DNA of 64,000 nucleotides from Phaseolus vulgaris (taxonomy: Eukaryota; Streptophyta; Magnoliopsida; Fabales; Fabaceae): assembly GCF_000499845.2 (NCBI RefSeq), contig NC_023757.2, positions 1 to 64,000 on the forward strand, read 5' to 3'. The notes beneath the pieces are model-generated. The model was not told where the DNA came from. It did no database searches and saw only the letters and a list, made by a program, of their open reading frames with translations. Numbering within the stretch: position 1 is the stretch's first letter; every line of letters begins with the position of its first letter. Both the position numbers and the translations under genes were made by a program. Shown piece after piece: positions 47,570 through 60,107 of this stretch.

Positions 47570-48959
47570 TGTTCTGCGGCGCTCGATTGCGCATACGAAG
47601 AGTATGCTATTGCGATGCGATAGGTTCTGATTTTGATTCGGTTTCAACGAACAAGTAAAAAGGAAAAGGAGAAAAAGAGAGAGAAACAGAGAGAGTTTTC
47701 CTTTTATTCTGTGAGAGGTTTTGTTCTCTGTTAGAAGAATTTCGCGGTTGTTTTCGAGTTGTTGGGGTCTCTCTTTCGAGTAGCTTTATTTTATGGAGGG
47801 TCATGTTTGCTTGCGTGTCATTACGTTTTCAACTTTTTGAACTGGTCTTCAATTCCAGATAATGACGATTGAGCTACTGAAAAAATTTTGCAACGGAAAA
47901 TTCCATGTGTATCGCCACACTCGTGACATAGCATTTTTTTTTATTTTCTTAACCCGTTAGAAATGTTGTTAAATTGTTGTTTCATTATTCACTCCTTATT
48001 TTGAGTTAGAATGTGCATTTTTTATGGAGACTTTTTTTCATTTAGGGTTCACAAACTTCTTCCTTTAAATTATTATCACTTTAATGAAATTGTTATGATC
48101 ATGATATGGTCTTTTAAGTTAGATAGTAAGGTATTTGAAAAGATTGAGAGAAATTTATTGTTTGGGTTTTGTTGTGATTTAAAGTTTAAGTAGTATCAAG
48201 TTTGAACATTTAGAATTCGTATTTCTCATTGACATGTATTTCACAAGTCTTAGTTGCGTTTTAATTAATCTTATGTAATTGTATTTTTCTTAATCGATAG
48301 ATATTTTTTTTCTCTAAAATTCTAGGTAATTTTATGGAATCTTTCTTAATAATTAATAGATTTTGTAATTGATTTTGTAAATAAATTATATTCCCTCTTA
48401 ATAGGAGATCAGCTAACTAATGGGAAAAAGATGAGGTCAATTTGTTATAATTAAAGTACACTATCATTAACAGATTATGCGCAACTTACATCTTAAATTA
48501 TTTTCAATTTTTTTTGCTGGATATACTTCTTCATCAACTGGTCTTGAGGATGTGTAATGTTAGTTAATCTAAGCTCCTAATAAGATGATATGTAACTTAT
48601 TTAAAAAGTTGTGATTATTGAAAGAAAATACAAACTTTTTAGAATAAGATAATATTGGTTAAAATTTAAGAAATAACAGAAAGGAAGTGAACTCTACATG
48701 TTATAGTTTGATATTACTTTACCTTTGAATCATAAAGTACATTAAGATAATATTGAATTAGTGGTTGCAAGTCATCGATTTTTATTGATCTTTGTATTGA
48801 AATTTTAGAGTTTTGGATTGTGAGAGATTTAGTATTAATGAATAGTGATGATAATAAAGAGATTTTTGGATAACCTCGTATCAATCAATCGAATATTAAT
48901 TAATATGTAAATTTGAATATGCTTGATAAAAAAAGTAATTAATATTGTAATAAAAATTA

Positions 48960-49236
48960 ATTTTAAAAATAAAAAATAATTATTTACTCTATACTCACTC
49001 AATTATATTTTTTTATAAAAAATAATTGTTATTTGAAGTCAATTTCTATTATTAATAATAGTTTACAAATTAATTTTTAAATTGATATCTAATTGTTTAT
49101 TAAGATTTTAGAAACTAATAAATAAATTTGTATTAATATATAAACTAATTTAAATAATATTTTTTCTTTTTAAAATAATATTTAATTTAATTAATATAAT
49201 AATTAGTTATTTTTTATTTATTGATTTTCTAGTAGT
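48960..49236. mobile_element. Truncated MITE of the CACTA-like family
   Basis: The right terminus TTGATTTTCTAGTAGT near 49221-49236 corresponds to the TGATTTTCTTGTAGTG terminus of the intact members. Internal pieces (TAAAATAATATTTAATTTAATTAATATAATAATTAG) also match. The left end is not recognised. Confidence 0.55.
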
Positions 49237-49671
49237 AATGTATATTGAATTAAATCTTATATTACTTGTTTTATGTAATTGTTTAATTTTATTTAATATG
49301 CAAGTAAAAAACAGATGCAAATTAAAATAGATGAGCCAAGATTGATAGAAAAATCTAGTTTATTTTGTTATTTCATATTTTGGTTGTAAATATAGATTTT
49401 TTTTCGTAAACCTGCTGTTGGATAAATTATAATTTATCGTAACGTGTAGATATTGAATATTTTGAGTTAGTTAGTGCAAAATATTATATGGAGTGTTACA
49501 GTTATAAGAGTATAGAAGAAACTTGAAACTAAAGCAATATAAAAATTCTGGCATAAACGAAGAGTTACAAATAAATATATATATATATATATATATATTA
49601 TTAATTCTTTCAATCCATATTATTTCAACACCAACAAAAATCCGATTATATAAAAACTCATTATCATAATA

Positions 49672-49790
49672 CTGATGTAACAGTTACAACCGATAACAGC
49701 CATAACTGATAAAACAGTTACAATTAAAAAGATAGTTACAACTGATGATAAAACAGTTACAACTAAAAAGATAGTTACAACTGAAAATTT
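49672..49790. repeat. Minisatellite, ~39 bp unit
   Basis: GATAAAACAGTTACAA(C/T)TAAAAAGATAGTTACAACTGAT is present twice in nearly exact form, preceded by a half unit (GTAACAGTTACAACCGATAA). It lies about 100-200 bp downstream of the endoglucanase stop codon. Confidence 0.85.
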
Positions 49791-49880
49791 ATCTGATATA
49801 TTATATGAGATCATTTTTATCATCTAATACATGTCAGGATTGAAGATACTGATTTAGATTAAAGGTGAAACTCTAAAAAA

Positions 49881-52800
49881 TTAAGCTAAACTAGCAAGAA
49901 CACCCACCAAAGGTCCCAAAGTAACAGTTGCTGGCTCAGCTAGTTGGAAATCATTCCTACTATCTTCATAATTATCATTTGCATCTGGACTCACAACTCC
50001 ACCAACCAACACATTAGGGTTTGGTGCATTCTTATAGAACCATTTCGGAAACCCATCTTTGCATGTTACTGGACTAGGATCCTTCTTTATTGATATGATT
50101 GATGCTCCTCTGTGATGAATCTTCTTTGGGAAATTTGATCCATATCCAACCATGTAACTCATGTTCTTAGGGTTTGAACCCAAAATGTAGTCAACCTATA
50201 GCCACAAAGAAGAGAGTACAACTTTCAGTTATTTTGTATTTCAAGTTTAATTCAATCTTATGACACTCATCTACTTATATATTATAAAATGTTTATCATC
50301 TTATAAAATTGGTCTATAAAATGAAGTTTATATCCACTTAAATGCTATAAAATGTTTTTACCATCTTATAAAATCAGTGTAATATGAATTTTACTCATCA
50401 CTCGAAATTGACCATATATTACACCGATTATTCGAGTCACCCAATGTAATATAGGAACTTAAATGGCTAGTTAGTAAGCTCATATATTACACCGATTGAC
50501 TTGAATAATTGGTATAATATAGAGTCACATAACTCAATTAGTGTTATATTTGACATTTTACACGCCCACATTTATACTGGTGATAAAATGTCTCATAAAA
50601 CTAGTGTAAAATGTCATTTCTACCCTAGTAAATATTTGTATTTACTTATATATTATAAAATGTTTTTAAGAAGAGATGAATGGAAGTACCTGATAACGAA
50701 CAAGAGAAGTGAGATCATCAGGAGTAACAACACCAGCAGTGCAGTTAAGGGAAGAACCCAATGAAGATAAATATTTGGAATAAACAGACATGACAAATGT
50801 TGCAGTAGCAACATATTGGTTATTGTTCCATGGCAAGAACCAGAAGAGACCCCCTAGTGTTTTTGCCACATTTTGGTTTGATTTCTGAGCACAAGAGCAT
50901 ATGTATTCTTCTGCCTGTGACTTGTATTGACCCCATATCCCTGATGCATTCACTTTACCATCCAAAACAAGCTGCATCACACACACACATCACATTCAAA
51001 ACAAATTACATAAAATTCAACAATATCACAGTTTGAGATTAAACATTAGTATCTGTGAAAATTGAATGATACCTTTGCTGCAAGAATATGTGCACCCACA
51101 TACTTATCATCCCAACTAAACTCTGCTCTCACACCACCACTGTCTGTCACTGCTCCCAGGTAATCAAGGTATTTCTTCGTGCTGCTCGCACGATAAAGCC
51201 ATGCTGCTGCCCACGTCAGTTCATCCTGTTAATTAAAACAAAGAAAAATGTTATTTTGCGAAGGCTGCCAACTCGTATGTGTGAGAGACTATATATTATG
51301 AATGGTTGGATAACGATCCAATCGAAGGTGGCCTGATAAGACCAACGAACATTCATTAGGATAAACTTTTAAATGACTCTGATATAGACTTTAAATGTAA
51401 GTCAATCTCCTAAAAACAGCTTATAATTACACTCACTTATAAAAACGAAATATACATAATTTTTAGTTTAGGTGGATCTCCAACTATCAGTATAATTTTA
51501 AATTATTTTATTTCATAAAAAAATATTTCTGTTTGAGTTGTAATGTTATAAAGATTGTTAACTTAAAACAATTAAATAATTTTTTACATTTTTTAAATAT
51601 ATAATATAAAACTATAACTAATATGCATATTTCATTTAATTTTAATTTCCCAAAAGTATTAATTAGTGTCATTCAGTGATTTATATATACACACCTCGTA
51701 TCCGCTGCTGGAATATACTTCCCTTGCTGGTGGGATACTGTCTGAATACTTACCTCGATGACTGTTTGCAAAGTCAAACAACTGCAAATGAAAACAACCA
51801 CCATAAATTATCACAAAAAAGAAAAATTATAATAAAAAATTATACTTTGACAACTGGAGAATTATACATAATATTTTATGTGAGAATTTTAACCAAAAAA
51901 TTTATAATTAAATGTAAAAATTATTAAAATAAAATTGTACAATATAAAAGAATGAGTTGTCAATATATCAATAGAATTAGAAATTCAGTTACTAATTTAG
52001 AATAATAATACTTTCTCAACAATTTCATATATATATTTTATATATTAAAAAAAACAGTCGTAGAGTGATTATTTTTTACTAGAGTTTGAAAGAAACTTTA
52101 TTCATAGAATATTTAACTTAGGATTTTTTTTTCTGTTTTTGAAGAAATAGTTTTGTTAATTAGTGTCTTAAAAATTAGCAATCTCACACCATAATAAATA
52201 ATATATTGTGTGTTAGGTAACCATGTAACCATGTAATGAAAGTATTTTAATGTTTGATATATATCCTTACCTGTGTTGCATGAAGTAACATGGTGGAAGA
52301 ATATTTTGTATTCGTGGACTGAAACGCTATGGAGGCAGCGGCAAGGGCAGCTGCTGTTTCAGCGGCGAGATCGGAACCCGGATGCTGATCATCGAGTTTG
52401 TAAGAGGTACGAGAAGTTGTCATATCTTCTGGTCTCTGCCAGCATGAATGATCAGAATCTGGATCTCCGATCTCGCCGTATAACACATCCGGACTGGCGT
52501 GTGCTTTGATCAAATAATCTGTTCCCCATTTGATGGCCCTGAGTGCGTTTTGGAGTTCATTCTGCTTGGAAAGTTGGTCATTGAACTCTATTGTGCTCCA
52601 TGAAAGCATGGTTAAGGTGAATGCTAGTGGAAACCCTAGTTTCAGGTTATCTCCAGCATCATAGTATCCACCAACAAGATCAATCTGCCAGAAAAAATTA
52701 GTTAATATTTGAGTAAAAAAGGTTTTTCTTTTAATAAATTGTTGAAAATCATCAAATACAACTCAATTCTAGAAAAAAATAATAATAATTAGTTGGTATA

Positions 52801-54035
52801 TTGATTAAATTATATACTATTTAATTTAGATATATTTTCACTAATTAAATACTAATTTAAAAATTATTTATCAATAATAGAAATTAATATAGAACTAACA
52901 CTAATTTTTTTTTTATCATAATCATTTTATGGGATCAAACAATTATGAGTTGATGAACCACCAAATAAACAATAATTTGATAGCATCCACATAGAGTTGT
53001 TATTAAATAAAATAGTTGAAACATTGATTTGATATCATAGAGATTTGTTATTAAATAAAATAGTTTTGCTGATTAAAAAAATTAAATAAAATAGTAATGA
53101 GATATTTAATTTAGGAAATTATTTTTCTCTGTTACAAAAGTTTGCACTATTTCGTATGCGTTTAACTTATGTTTTCATTTTGAGTCAACCTATAACTATG
53201 ATATGTATGAAATTTAGGAACAAACTGATAATTAATGAGTAAAGTTTTAAAAGAAAAGAAAAACTGACATATACAAAATTAAGGTATAACATTAAAACTT
53301 GTGAAAAATAACAATAATTAATCTTTTGGATTAGCTAAAAAATATTTTAAAGTTAATGATAACTTACAAAACCGTCACGTTGAATGGGGTTTTACACACT
53401 GATTTTTTTTTCCTTGTTTTTCTAAGAATTCGTTAACATTAACGTTTAGGATAATATAATTTAAAAATGTTCAAAAATAATTAGTATATCAATCAACAAA
53501 TAATTTTTTTTTCTAATTTAATGAATGATATTTATAAAACCAATAAAATTTCAAATTAAAAATCCATAAGTGATTAAAAAAAGTGGTTCTTCTAAACTTA
53601 ATCATTCAATTTTTTTTAGATAATGACTCACATAAAAATAAAAATATTATTTTAAAAATTTTAGAGTCAAAATCACCCATTTACAACCTTTCAAAAAAAA
53701 ATCATTTTCTCGCACAAACTCACATTACAATGAAAAATTAAGGAAAATGTTAATGTGAAAAACCGATTGAAAGACCCCAGTTTATAATTATGATTTGATC
53801 AATACAATTTCAAAATTATTCAATCTCAATAAAAAAAATACAAATGGTTGTCAATTATAAATATTATTTTTCCTACTTTTAACAATTATAATCTCAAACA
53901 ATTCACTATATTTTCAACATAAACTAAAAGTAAAGAAGCATATTATTAATATACATGCCCCACTAATTTTTAAAATGGTTATAAATCTTTCTAAAAATAT
54001 TGCAATTAATAACTTTAGTAAAAAATCTCCTTTCA

Positions 54036-54075
<40 letters not shown>

Positions 54076-54556
54076 CATCTAAAAGGATATGAAACTTACA
54101 TATTAATTGGAGAGATTAAATGGTATTATTATGCACTTAAATTCAGTCTTTTATATAGTAATTTGGAAGGTTTGGTAATATCTGGTAGTTTTGATTTTTT
54201 TTTATAAGAGTTTGACTATATATTTTCTTCTTAAAAAACATAGTAATATGCAAAAACTCTAAATCAAAATGAAAAAAAAGGAAAATGTGAAATGAGATTA
54301 GAAATATTACTCCAGCATCTTCACCATCTTGAAGTGCTGAATCTCCTCTCCAGTTCACTCTCTGGTTGGAGGGCAACTTCCCTGAACGTTGCCCCTCAAA
54401 ATACAGCAAAGAATTTGTCAGTGCTTGTTTGTAATCACCACCAGAAGAAGAAGAAGAAGAAGAAGAGGTTGCATGATGAACTTGGAAAGAACAGAAAAGG
54501 AGAACCATGAAAATGAAGACTCTGCTTAGACTCATCATCACTGCTATTGATTTCAT
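49881..54556 (-). CDS. Secreted GH9 endo-beta-1,4-glucanase
   Basis: Glycosyl hydrolase family 9, class B: a secreted wall cellulase without C-terminal binding module. Coding exons: 54556-54311, 52684-52271, 51781-51695, 51225-51073, 50971-50690, 50195-49881. All are GT-AG, each exon is a whole number of codons, and the total is 1497 nt, 498 aa, the normal class B length. Residues 1-29 are a signal peptide (hydrophobic core [11 protein letters not shown]), followed by an eight-Ser tract from an AGA-rich microsatellite. [16 protein letters not shown] at 80-95 holds the catalytic Asp pair. The first GH9 signature ends in HHRGAS (421-426). The second is [15 protein letters not shown] (469-483) with Asp472 and the catalytic Glu481; the usual Asn shortly after (in YNNAPLVG) is replaced (VTLGPLVG). 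It hydrolyses beta-1,4-glucan in wall loosening, cell separation or vascular development; which one is not readable here. Confidence 0.94.
50273..50664. repeat. Insertion-like segment with repeated ends in intron 5 of the endoglucanase
   Basis: A 22-bp phrase (TTATATATTATAAAATGTTT and two bases before it) occurs at 50273-50294 and again at 50643-50664. Between them are internal inverted motifs around ATATTACACCGATT (50415, 50483) and TAATATAGGA. This pattern fits a small non-autonomous insertion, but no clear terminal inverted repeat or family was recognised. Confidence 0.5.
52779..52912. mobile_element. Partial MITE in intron 1 of the endoglucanase
   Basis: AATAATTAGTTGGTATATTG, ACTAATTTAAAAATTATTTA and AATAATAGAAATTAATAT match internal parts of the CACTA-like MITE family of this window. 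Both ends are missing. Confidence 0.4.
54040..54066. repeat. (AT)n microsatellite
   Basis: About 13 AT dinucleotides in intron 1 of the endoglucanase gene. Confidence 0.9.
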
Positions 54557-54630
54557 GTAGCAAGAGAGAAACCAATTTAGGTGTTTCTTTCACAATGTTA
54601 TTGCTTTGTAAAGAGAAACCATGGTGTGCT

Positions 54631-54640
54631 CTATTTATAG
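54631..54640 (-). promoter_or_regulatory. TATA box of the endoglucanase gene
   Basis: The minus strand reads GTGCTATAAATAGAGCAC; CTATAAATAG lies about 75-85 bp before the ATG at 54556, a usual distance for a plant TATA box plus short leader. Confidence 0.65.
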
Positions 54641-55154
54641 CACAATCACTTCACAAATACTTTTTAATATTCCACAATAAATATTTTAAAACCTAATTAC
54701 AAATTAGCATGCATACTAATTTTTGTCTGTTTTTTTATAGTAATTTAAGATTGGACTAAGATATAAAACACTTTTTTATATAGATATTTATATAAAAAAT
54801 AATCAAATCATTATTATTTATTATATTGATTAGATTATATATTATTTTGTAAAGTAAGAAACAAATTATTATTATTTATTATATTGACTAAATTAGATAT
54901 TATTTTGTAAAGTAAAAAAATTATGAATATATAAAGTAGTTTGAATCATTAGTATAAACTAGTTTTTAAATTAGTATCTATTTAACTATCTGAATTTAAA
55001 TATTAATTATTTTAGATTATAATCTAGTTTGTAAGATAGTATATATGGTAATTGATTTTTTTTATTTAGAATTAATTTTTGTTGTAATTAAAAAATGTTT
55101 AAGAATATTCAAATATAATTTTATTTTTTTAGTTTTGTGATTAAGAAGAGTATA
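54641..55154. other. Upstream flank of the endoglucanase gene
   Basis: AT-rich DNA with no gene. At 54811-54926 a unit of about 58 bp (TTATTATTTATTATATTGA, ATATTATTTTGTAAAGTAA) is present twice in tandem. Parts of 54960-55080 resemble degraded internal sequence of the CACTA-like MITE. Confidence 0.55.
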
Positions 55155-55523
55155 TACTACAAGATTTGTACAAACCAAAATAATTAGTTGCAATAGTAAT
55201 TAAATTAGAGACCATTTTAGAAACTAAAAAAAAATTGGTTTCTAAATTAGTTTTTATTATTGTTAAATAATTTCTAAATTGGTATCTAATTAGCAACCAA
55301 GGTTTTTCTACCAAATTTAGAAACTAAATAATTGGTAGTTAAAACCTTAGTGGTTAATTAGATACCAATTTAGAAACTATTTGACAATAATAGAAAATAA
55401 TATAAACTAATTTAGAAACCATTTTTTTTTTAGTTTTTAAAATGATCTCTATTTTAGTTCTTATTGTAACTAATTATTTTGGTCTCTAAAAATTGGTTTT
55501 TATTTCATGATTTTCTTGTAGTG
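55155..55523. mobile_element. CACTA-like MITE, near-complete
   Basis: It starts TACTACAAGA (one base off CACTACAAGA) and ends TGATTTTCTTGTAGTG, the reverse complement of CACTACAAGAAAATCA. The same three bases, ATA, flank both ends, the 3-bp target duplication size of CACTA transposons. Internally it consists of long imperfect inverted repeats (TTTCTAAATTAGTTTTTATT against AATATAAACTAATTTAGAAA; CTAAATTGGTATCTAATTAG against CTAATTAGATACCAATTTAG), so the whole element can fold back. It encodes nothing. Confidence 0.8.
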
Positions 55524-56094
55524 ATATGTGGTCTACTTTTTTAGAATTATTTAGAGGATACATTTTTTTAGAAAAAATCATAAGTTAAAATTAGTTTGTG
55601 TAACAATAAAAGTAAAAATATAAAAGAATATATAAGTTCTATAAATTAATTTATGTATAAGCTGAATAAACTAATTTTAATTTTCCTTTTAAAAAGAAGA
55701 GCTTAAGAAAACTTGTCCAAAAATAAGCCTTATTTCAACACCTAATTATTAAAATGTTCAAATTTGTAGTTGTGTGAACATTAGTCTTTTGACTAACTTT
55801 ACGCAAATTAAACATAATGAGATATCTTATATGAGGAAAATATTTATTAAATTTTTATATTTGTGATATTTTTTAAATAAATTATCTTTATACTTTTGGA
55901 TGTTTCAACTCAAATCAATTATAATTATAATTAAGGATATTAATGATATAATAATCAATTCCATGATAACTTTATAAGGTATATATTACATAAATTGTAA
56001 AAACTGACTAGTGCTTTGACTTTCTATGCTCTACTTTTTTATGTTTTAACTTAATGATTAATAATAGAATAATCATTTTACATTAAATAAAACA

Positions 56095-56420
56095 TTAAAT
56101 AAAAATTAATTTTAGATAAAATAATAATAATTAGTCATTATTTTAAATAAATTAAATATTATTTTAAAATTAAAATAATTATCAGTATTTAAATAATTTT
56201 TATTATTAATAAATATTTTATAAATGAATATAATTAGTTATCAATGTTTAAGCTATTGGTTAGTTAATTAAATACCAATTTAAAAAATATTTATTTATAA
56301 TAAAAATTATTTTAGATACAATAATTTTGTTGTCTTTAAAATACTATCTAATTTAGTCAATATAATAATTAATTATTTTTTATCTATAAAAAAATTTATT
56401 TAATAATTTTATTATAGTTA
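56095..56420. mobile_element. Decayed MITE of the CACTA-like family
   Basis: Internal landmarks (ATAATTAGTCATTATTTTA, AAGCTATTGGTTAGTTAATT, AAATACCAATTTAAAAAATA, ACTATCTAATTTAGTCAATA) are in the family order. The right end reads TTTATTATAGTTATG, a diverged TTTTCTTGTAGTG. Confidence 0.55.
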
Positions 56421-56874
56421 TGAATACTTTATTATGTATATTACATAAAATTGTAAAAAATTGACCAGTATTTTGATTTTTTATATTTGACTCTATGTTT
56501 CAACTCAAACAAACTCTAAAAAAATATTAATAATAATTATTTCATAATTACTTAATTATATATGTTACATAAATGATAAAAGCTACTTAGTGTCTTGGTA
56601 TTTATGTTTTAACTTAAATGAATTCTAAAGATTAATGATAAAATTGCATGAGTTTGTAAGGCACATAACTCCCTTAATAGATAGATGGTGTAATTATGTG
56701 ACATTTGTTTATCATATAGTTTTAGATTATTTTGAAGAAGGTTTCACTTCTAATAATGACATAATGTTTGATTACATATAATTGATGATAATAAAAAAAT
56801 ATATTTTTATTTTGCCTATATACTTATTTTTATATATGTGCTTGTTGCCATGATCTTATTTGATATAAGAGTAT

Positions 56875-56879
<5 letters not shown>

Positions 56880-56907
<28 letters not shown>
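56880..56907. repeat. (AT)n microsatellite
   Basis: About 14 uninterrupted AT dinucleotides. Confidence 0.9.
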
Positions 56908-56910
<3 letters not shown>

Positions 56911-57021
56911 AAAAATTTATGGACTTTTTAATTATTGTGAGGCTAAAAGTTTATGTATTATAAAGTTTTATAGTTTCCAATTAGTAGGATAGAAAATGGA
57001 GCGTTACAGCATTAAAACGTT

Positions 57022-57444
57022 GGCAAATTCTTTCTCCACCATATCAATTTTAACCTCCACCATATCAATTTTTTAAATTTCCAAAACTATCCTCCTGCAC
57101 CATATCAATTTTTTAACCTCCACCAAATCAATTTTTTAAATTTCCAAAACTACCCTTATTCCAAATTAAAAAATCTAAAATAATAATTATAATTGAGAAA
57201 TAAAAAAATACATGCTGGAAAAAAATTCTGAACACAAAACTAAAAATACATTCTAGATAAAAAATTTCAAAATTCAAAAATATGTTTGGAAAATTGAAAT
57301 CCAAAATATTTCAGATAAAAATTTCAAAAATAATTTTTCCATTTTTGTGTAAGGTTATTTTCGTCATTTAAAATGAGTATTTTTGTCATTTTTAGAGTTG
57401 ATTGGGTGCATGCTGAAATTGATATGGTGGAGGAAGAAATTACC
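57022..57444. mobile_element. Mutator-like MITE with 9-bp target duplication
   Basis: The left end reads GGCAAATTCTTTCTCCACCA followed by TATCAATTTT. The right end, reverse complemented, reads GGTAATTTCTTCCTCCACCA followed by TATCAATTT: a terminal inverted repeat of about 29 bp with few mismatches. TAAAACGTT occurs directly before (57013-57021) and after (57445-57453), a perfect 9-bp target duplication as made by Mutator-type transposases. The CCACCATATCAATTTT end motif is repeated several times in the left 120 bp. No frame is long enough to code, so it is non-autonomous. Confidence 0.85.
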
Positions 57445-57453
57445 TAAAACGTT

Positions 57454-60002
57454 AGATCAAAACGTTGACCACAAATTCCAAGAACATTAAAATATTAGGT
57501 CAATAACGATGACTACAAATTCCAAATTCCAATATCATATATTGGTACACAAAATTTTGTAAAATACTAATCTACAATTAACATTTTTATTTACTCGAAA
57601 ATTACACATTCACAGATATTTACATTTCATATTTTATTATTATTCATAAATTGATAATTAAATAATTAAATAATTAAATTTTTACCATGTTGAGCAAAAA
57701 GACGGAAGCTAAGGTGTTATTACGTTCAAATTGTGTCAATTTAAAGTTAATTTTTAAAGTGAAAGTTATATAATTTAGTGTCAAAGAGATAATAATAGTG
57801 TCGATTTTATAATGGATTAAGTCAACGTTTTTTAAATAAATAAAATAAATAAATAAAATCTTGTCAAAAAAATGTATTTTTTTAGAGGGTTTACTCCACA
57901 GATAGAAGATAGGGTTTGACCCATGTTAAATAAGAAAACAAAAACTTAGTTTAAAAATTTATTTAAAGTGACTATCTATATCAATCAAAAATCAAAATTC
58001 ATTATATATTTTGAATTGAATTCAAAAATCCAAATTCAATATATCATTGTAATGGTAATCATAAATCATAATCTAATATAAATCTAAATCTAAATCTTAG
58101 TTTTAAATTCCTATCTAATTTTTCATTTTAATCATTTTTTTCTATAAATTAATCTTTGTGTGAACTACGTCAACACTATCTTTATGTTAATTAATGTTAA
58201 TCTTACTTCAATGTTTACTTTTTTGTGTCACTTTAAAACTTATTCATTATATTTATGTTTTATTTTTCAATTTTTAGTATCATGTTAAGCTTTGTAGGCG
58301 TGACCCACTCTATTAACATATTATATTAAAGTAGGATGAAGCTATTTTGCGATAGTTAATTATTATGTGAAAAAAAAAATCTTATATTTTTTTTCATAAG
58401 GTTCACTTTTTGTTTCCTACTAAAAAATTTAGAGAGTTCAACCTAATCAATTATTGAGTTACTAAAATATTTTTAAAAGTATTAAAAATACTATTAAAAA
58501 TAAATAACTTTACAACACGAATACAAAATTGGGTAAGGAATTAGAACCCAGACAATTATTACCTTTAATTTTGTTAATTATTATTTTTTACCCTCATACT
58601 TATTATATATTTTATGACTAAATTTATTATTATAAAAGATATAATTATTATAAAAGAAAATTTAATATTATATGTATTTTTATTTTTATAAACGTTCTTT
58701 TATTCTTCTTATGTATTTTTCGATTTCGTATAATATTTAAGTTATAAAATTTTGGATTTTATATTTATTTTTGCATGTGAAGGATTCAAAATTTAAAATC
58801 AACTTGTTTACGTTTGACCATAACCCTTATTCTATTGTTATAATCATGTTGTTTAACTTCATGTTTGTTCTAACGTCTTCCAATATTGTATTTAGGTTTT
58901 CATGTTGCTTTCATTTTCATTTTCGTTTATCTTTAACCAACAAAGTCACTTGTTATGTTAATTACAAAACTACATCATTTAATATTAACACAAATATGTA
59001 AAAATAATTAAACAAGATGACAGGACAAAAATAAGATTAGATTACTCAATTAACAAAAAAATTAAACCATACAAACTCAATTAAAAAATATATAATTTTT
59101 TAATACTCATTAAACCAATAAAATTTAATAGAAACTCAATTAAAAATATCTAAATTTATCAACAGTTTAAAATTTAATTAAGCCTACAAAATATTTGTGA
59201 TATCTTTTAACTTTATTATTCTTATTATTATCGCATAAAAAAACATGTTTGATTTACAGAAATAATTTAGATAATAATTTATTTCTATATTTATATATAA
59301 GTTTTAGAATTATGAATGTTGCATTTAACCCATTCTCTATTTTTATACGTTATCATAACTTATTTTAATTTTTAAAATTATATTAAATATCATATTAATA
59401 TTATTATTATTTATTTAATTTAGAGAAAATATTTAAAATGGTAATCTGTTATTACTTATATATTTAACACATTTTTTTCATTTTTCTCTATGTACACAAT
59501 TAACAATTTGTGAATTCTAGATTGAAAATGAATCAAGTTTACTGTTTTAGTTATAAATTGCATTGGCAAAATTTTTATTTTTTGTTTGTTACTTATATTG
59601 ACACAAAGATCACTCTAACCTAAAAAGTTTAGATCCCAAGTATATTAAAGTATGGAAAATTTATCATATACTAATAAGATTTTGAATTTATGGATTTGAT
59701 AATTTTTATGAGACACCTACCTAATTTTTTTTTATAGTTTTTGGAAATAAAATTAGTAACATTTAACTCCGTATAATGAAAAAATTAATCAAGATTATAT
59801 TTAAATCACATAATAATTTTTCCAATTATTATGCTTCGATGCGATTAACTTCACAAATAACCCATGAGAACAACCATTATTCATTTTCTTCACAACATGA
59901 ACGCTAAAAAATATACATTTGACATTTATAATAATATAATAATACTTTTAAATTAAAAAATAAAATATTAATTTATCATGGTGTAAAGTTGTGTTTTCAC
60001 CA
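57454..60002. other. AT-rich intergenic DNA
   Basis: About 2.5 kb with no gene that I can support. A 76-codon open frame at 58771-59001 has no known motif and looks like chance. Confidence 0.5.
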
Positions 60003-60107
60003 CAGAGGTATTAATATATCAAAATCCAATAAATTATACAAGATTCTATTATTCGCAGAGGTGTTAATATATCAAATCCAATAAATTATACAAGATTCTA
60101 TTATTGG
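60003..60107. repeat. 53-bp tandem duplication
   Basis: CAGAGGT(A/G)TTAATATATC and the following AATCCAATAAATTATACAAG and ATTCTATTATT occur twice, 53 bp apart, with two small differences. It lies about 300 bp downstream of the P450 stop codon. Confidence 0.88.

Larger units (their letters stand above)
47570..49880. other. Upstream region of the sacsin-like gene
   Basis: About 2.3 kb without a gene. The first ~250 bp are less AT-rich, with a purine/pyrimidine-rich run (47660-47700), and should contain the 5' UTR and promoter. The remainder is strongly AT-rich, with a decayed MITE, an AT microsatellite (49574-49598) and a minisatellite. Short open frames such as 48011-48193 have no recognisable content. 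Confidence 0.5.
55524..57021. other. AT-rich spacer with MITE relic
   Basis: No gene. It contains a decayed MITE (56095-56420) and an (AT)n run (56880-56907). Confidence 0.5.

Noticed and set aside
58771..59001. 76-codon open frame in the long intergenic region
   Set aside because: No motif, no codon bias distinct from the AT-rich background and no neighbouring exon with splice sites that extend it.
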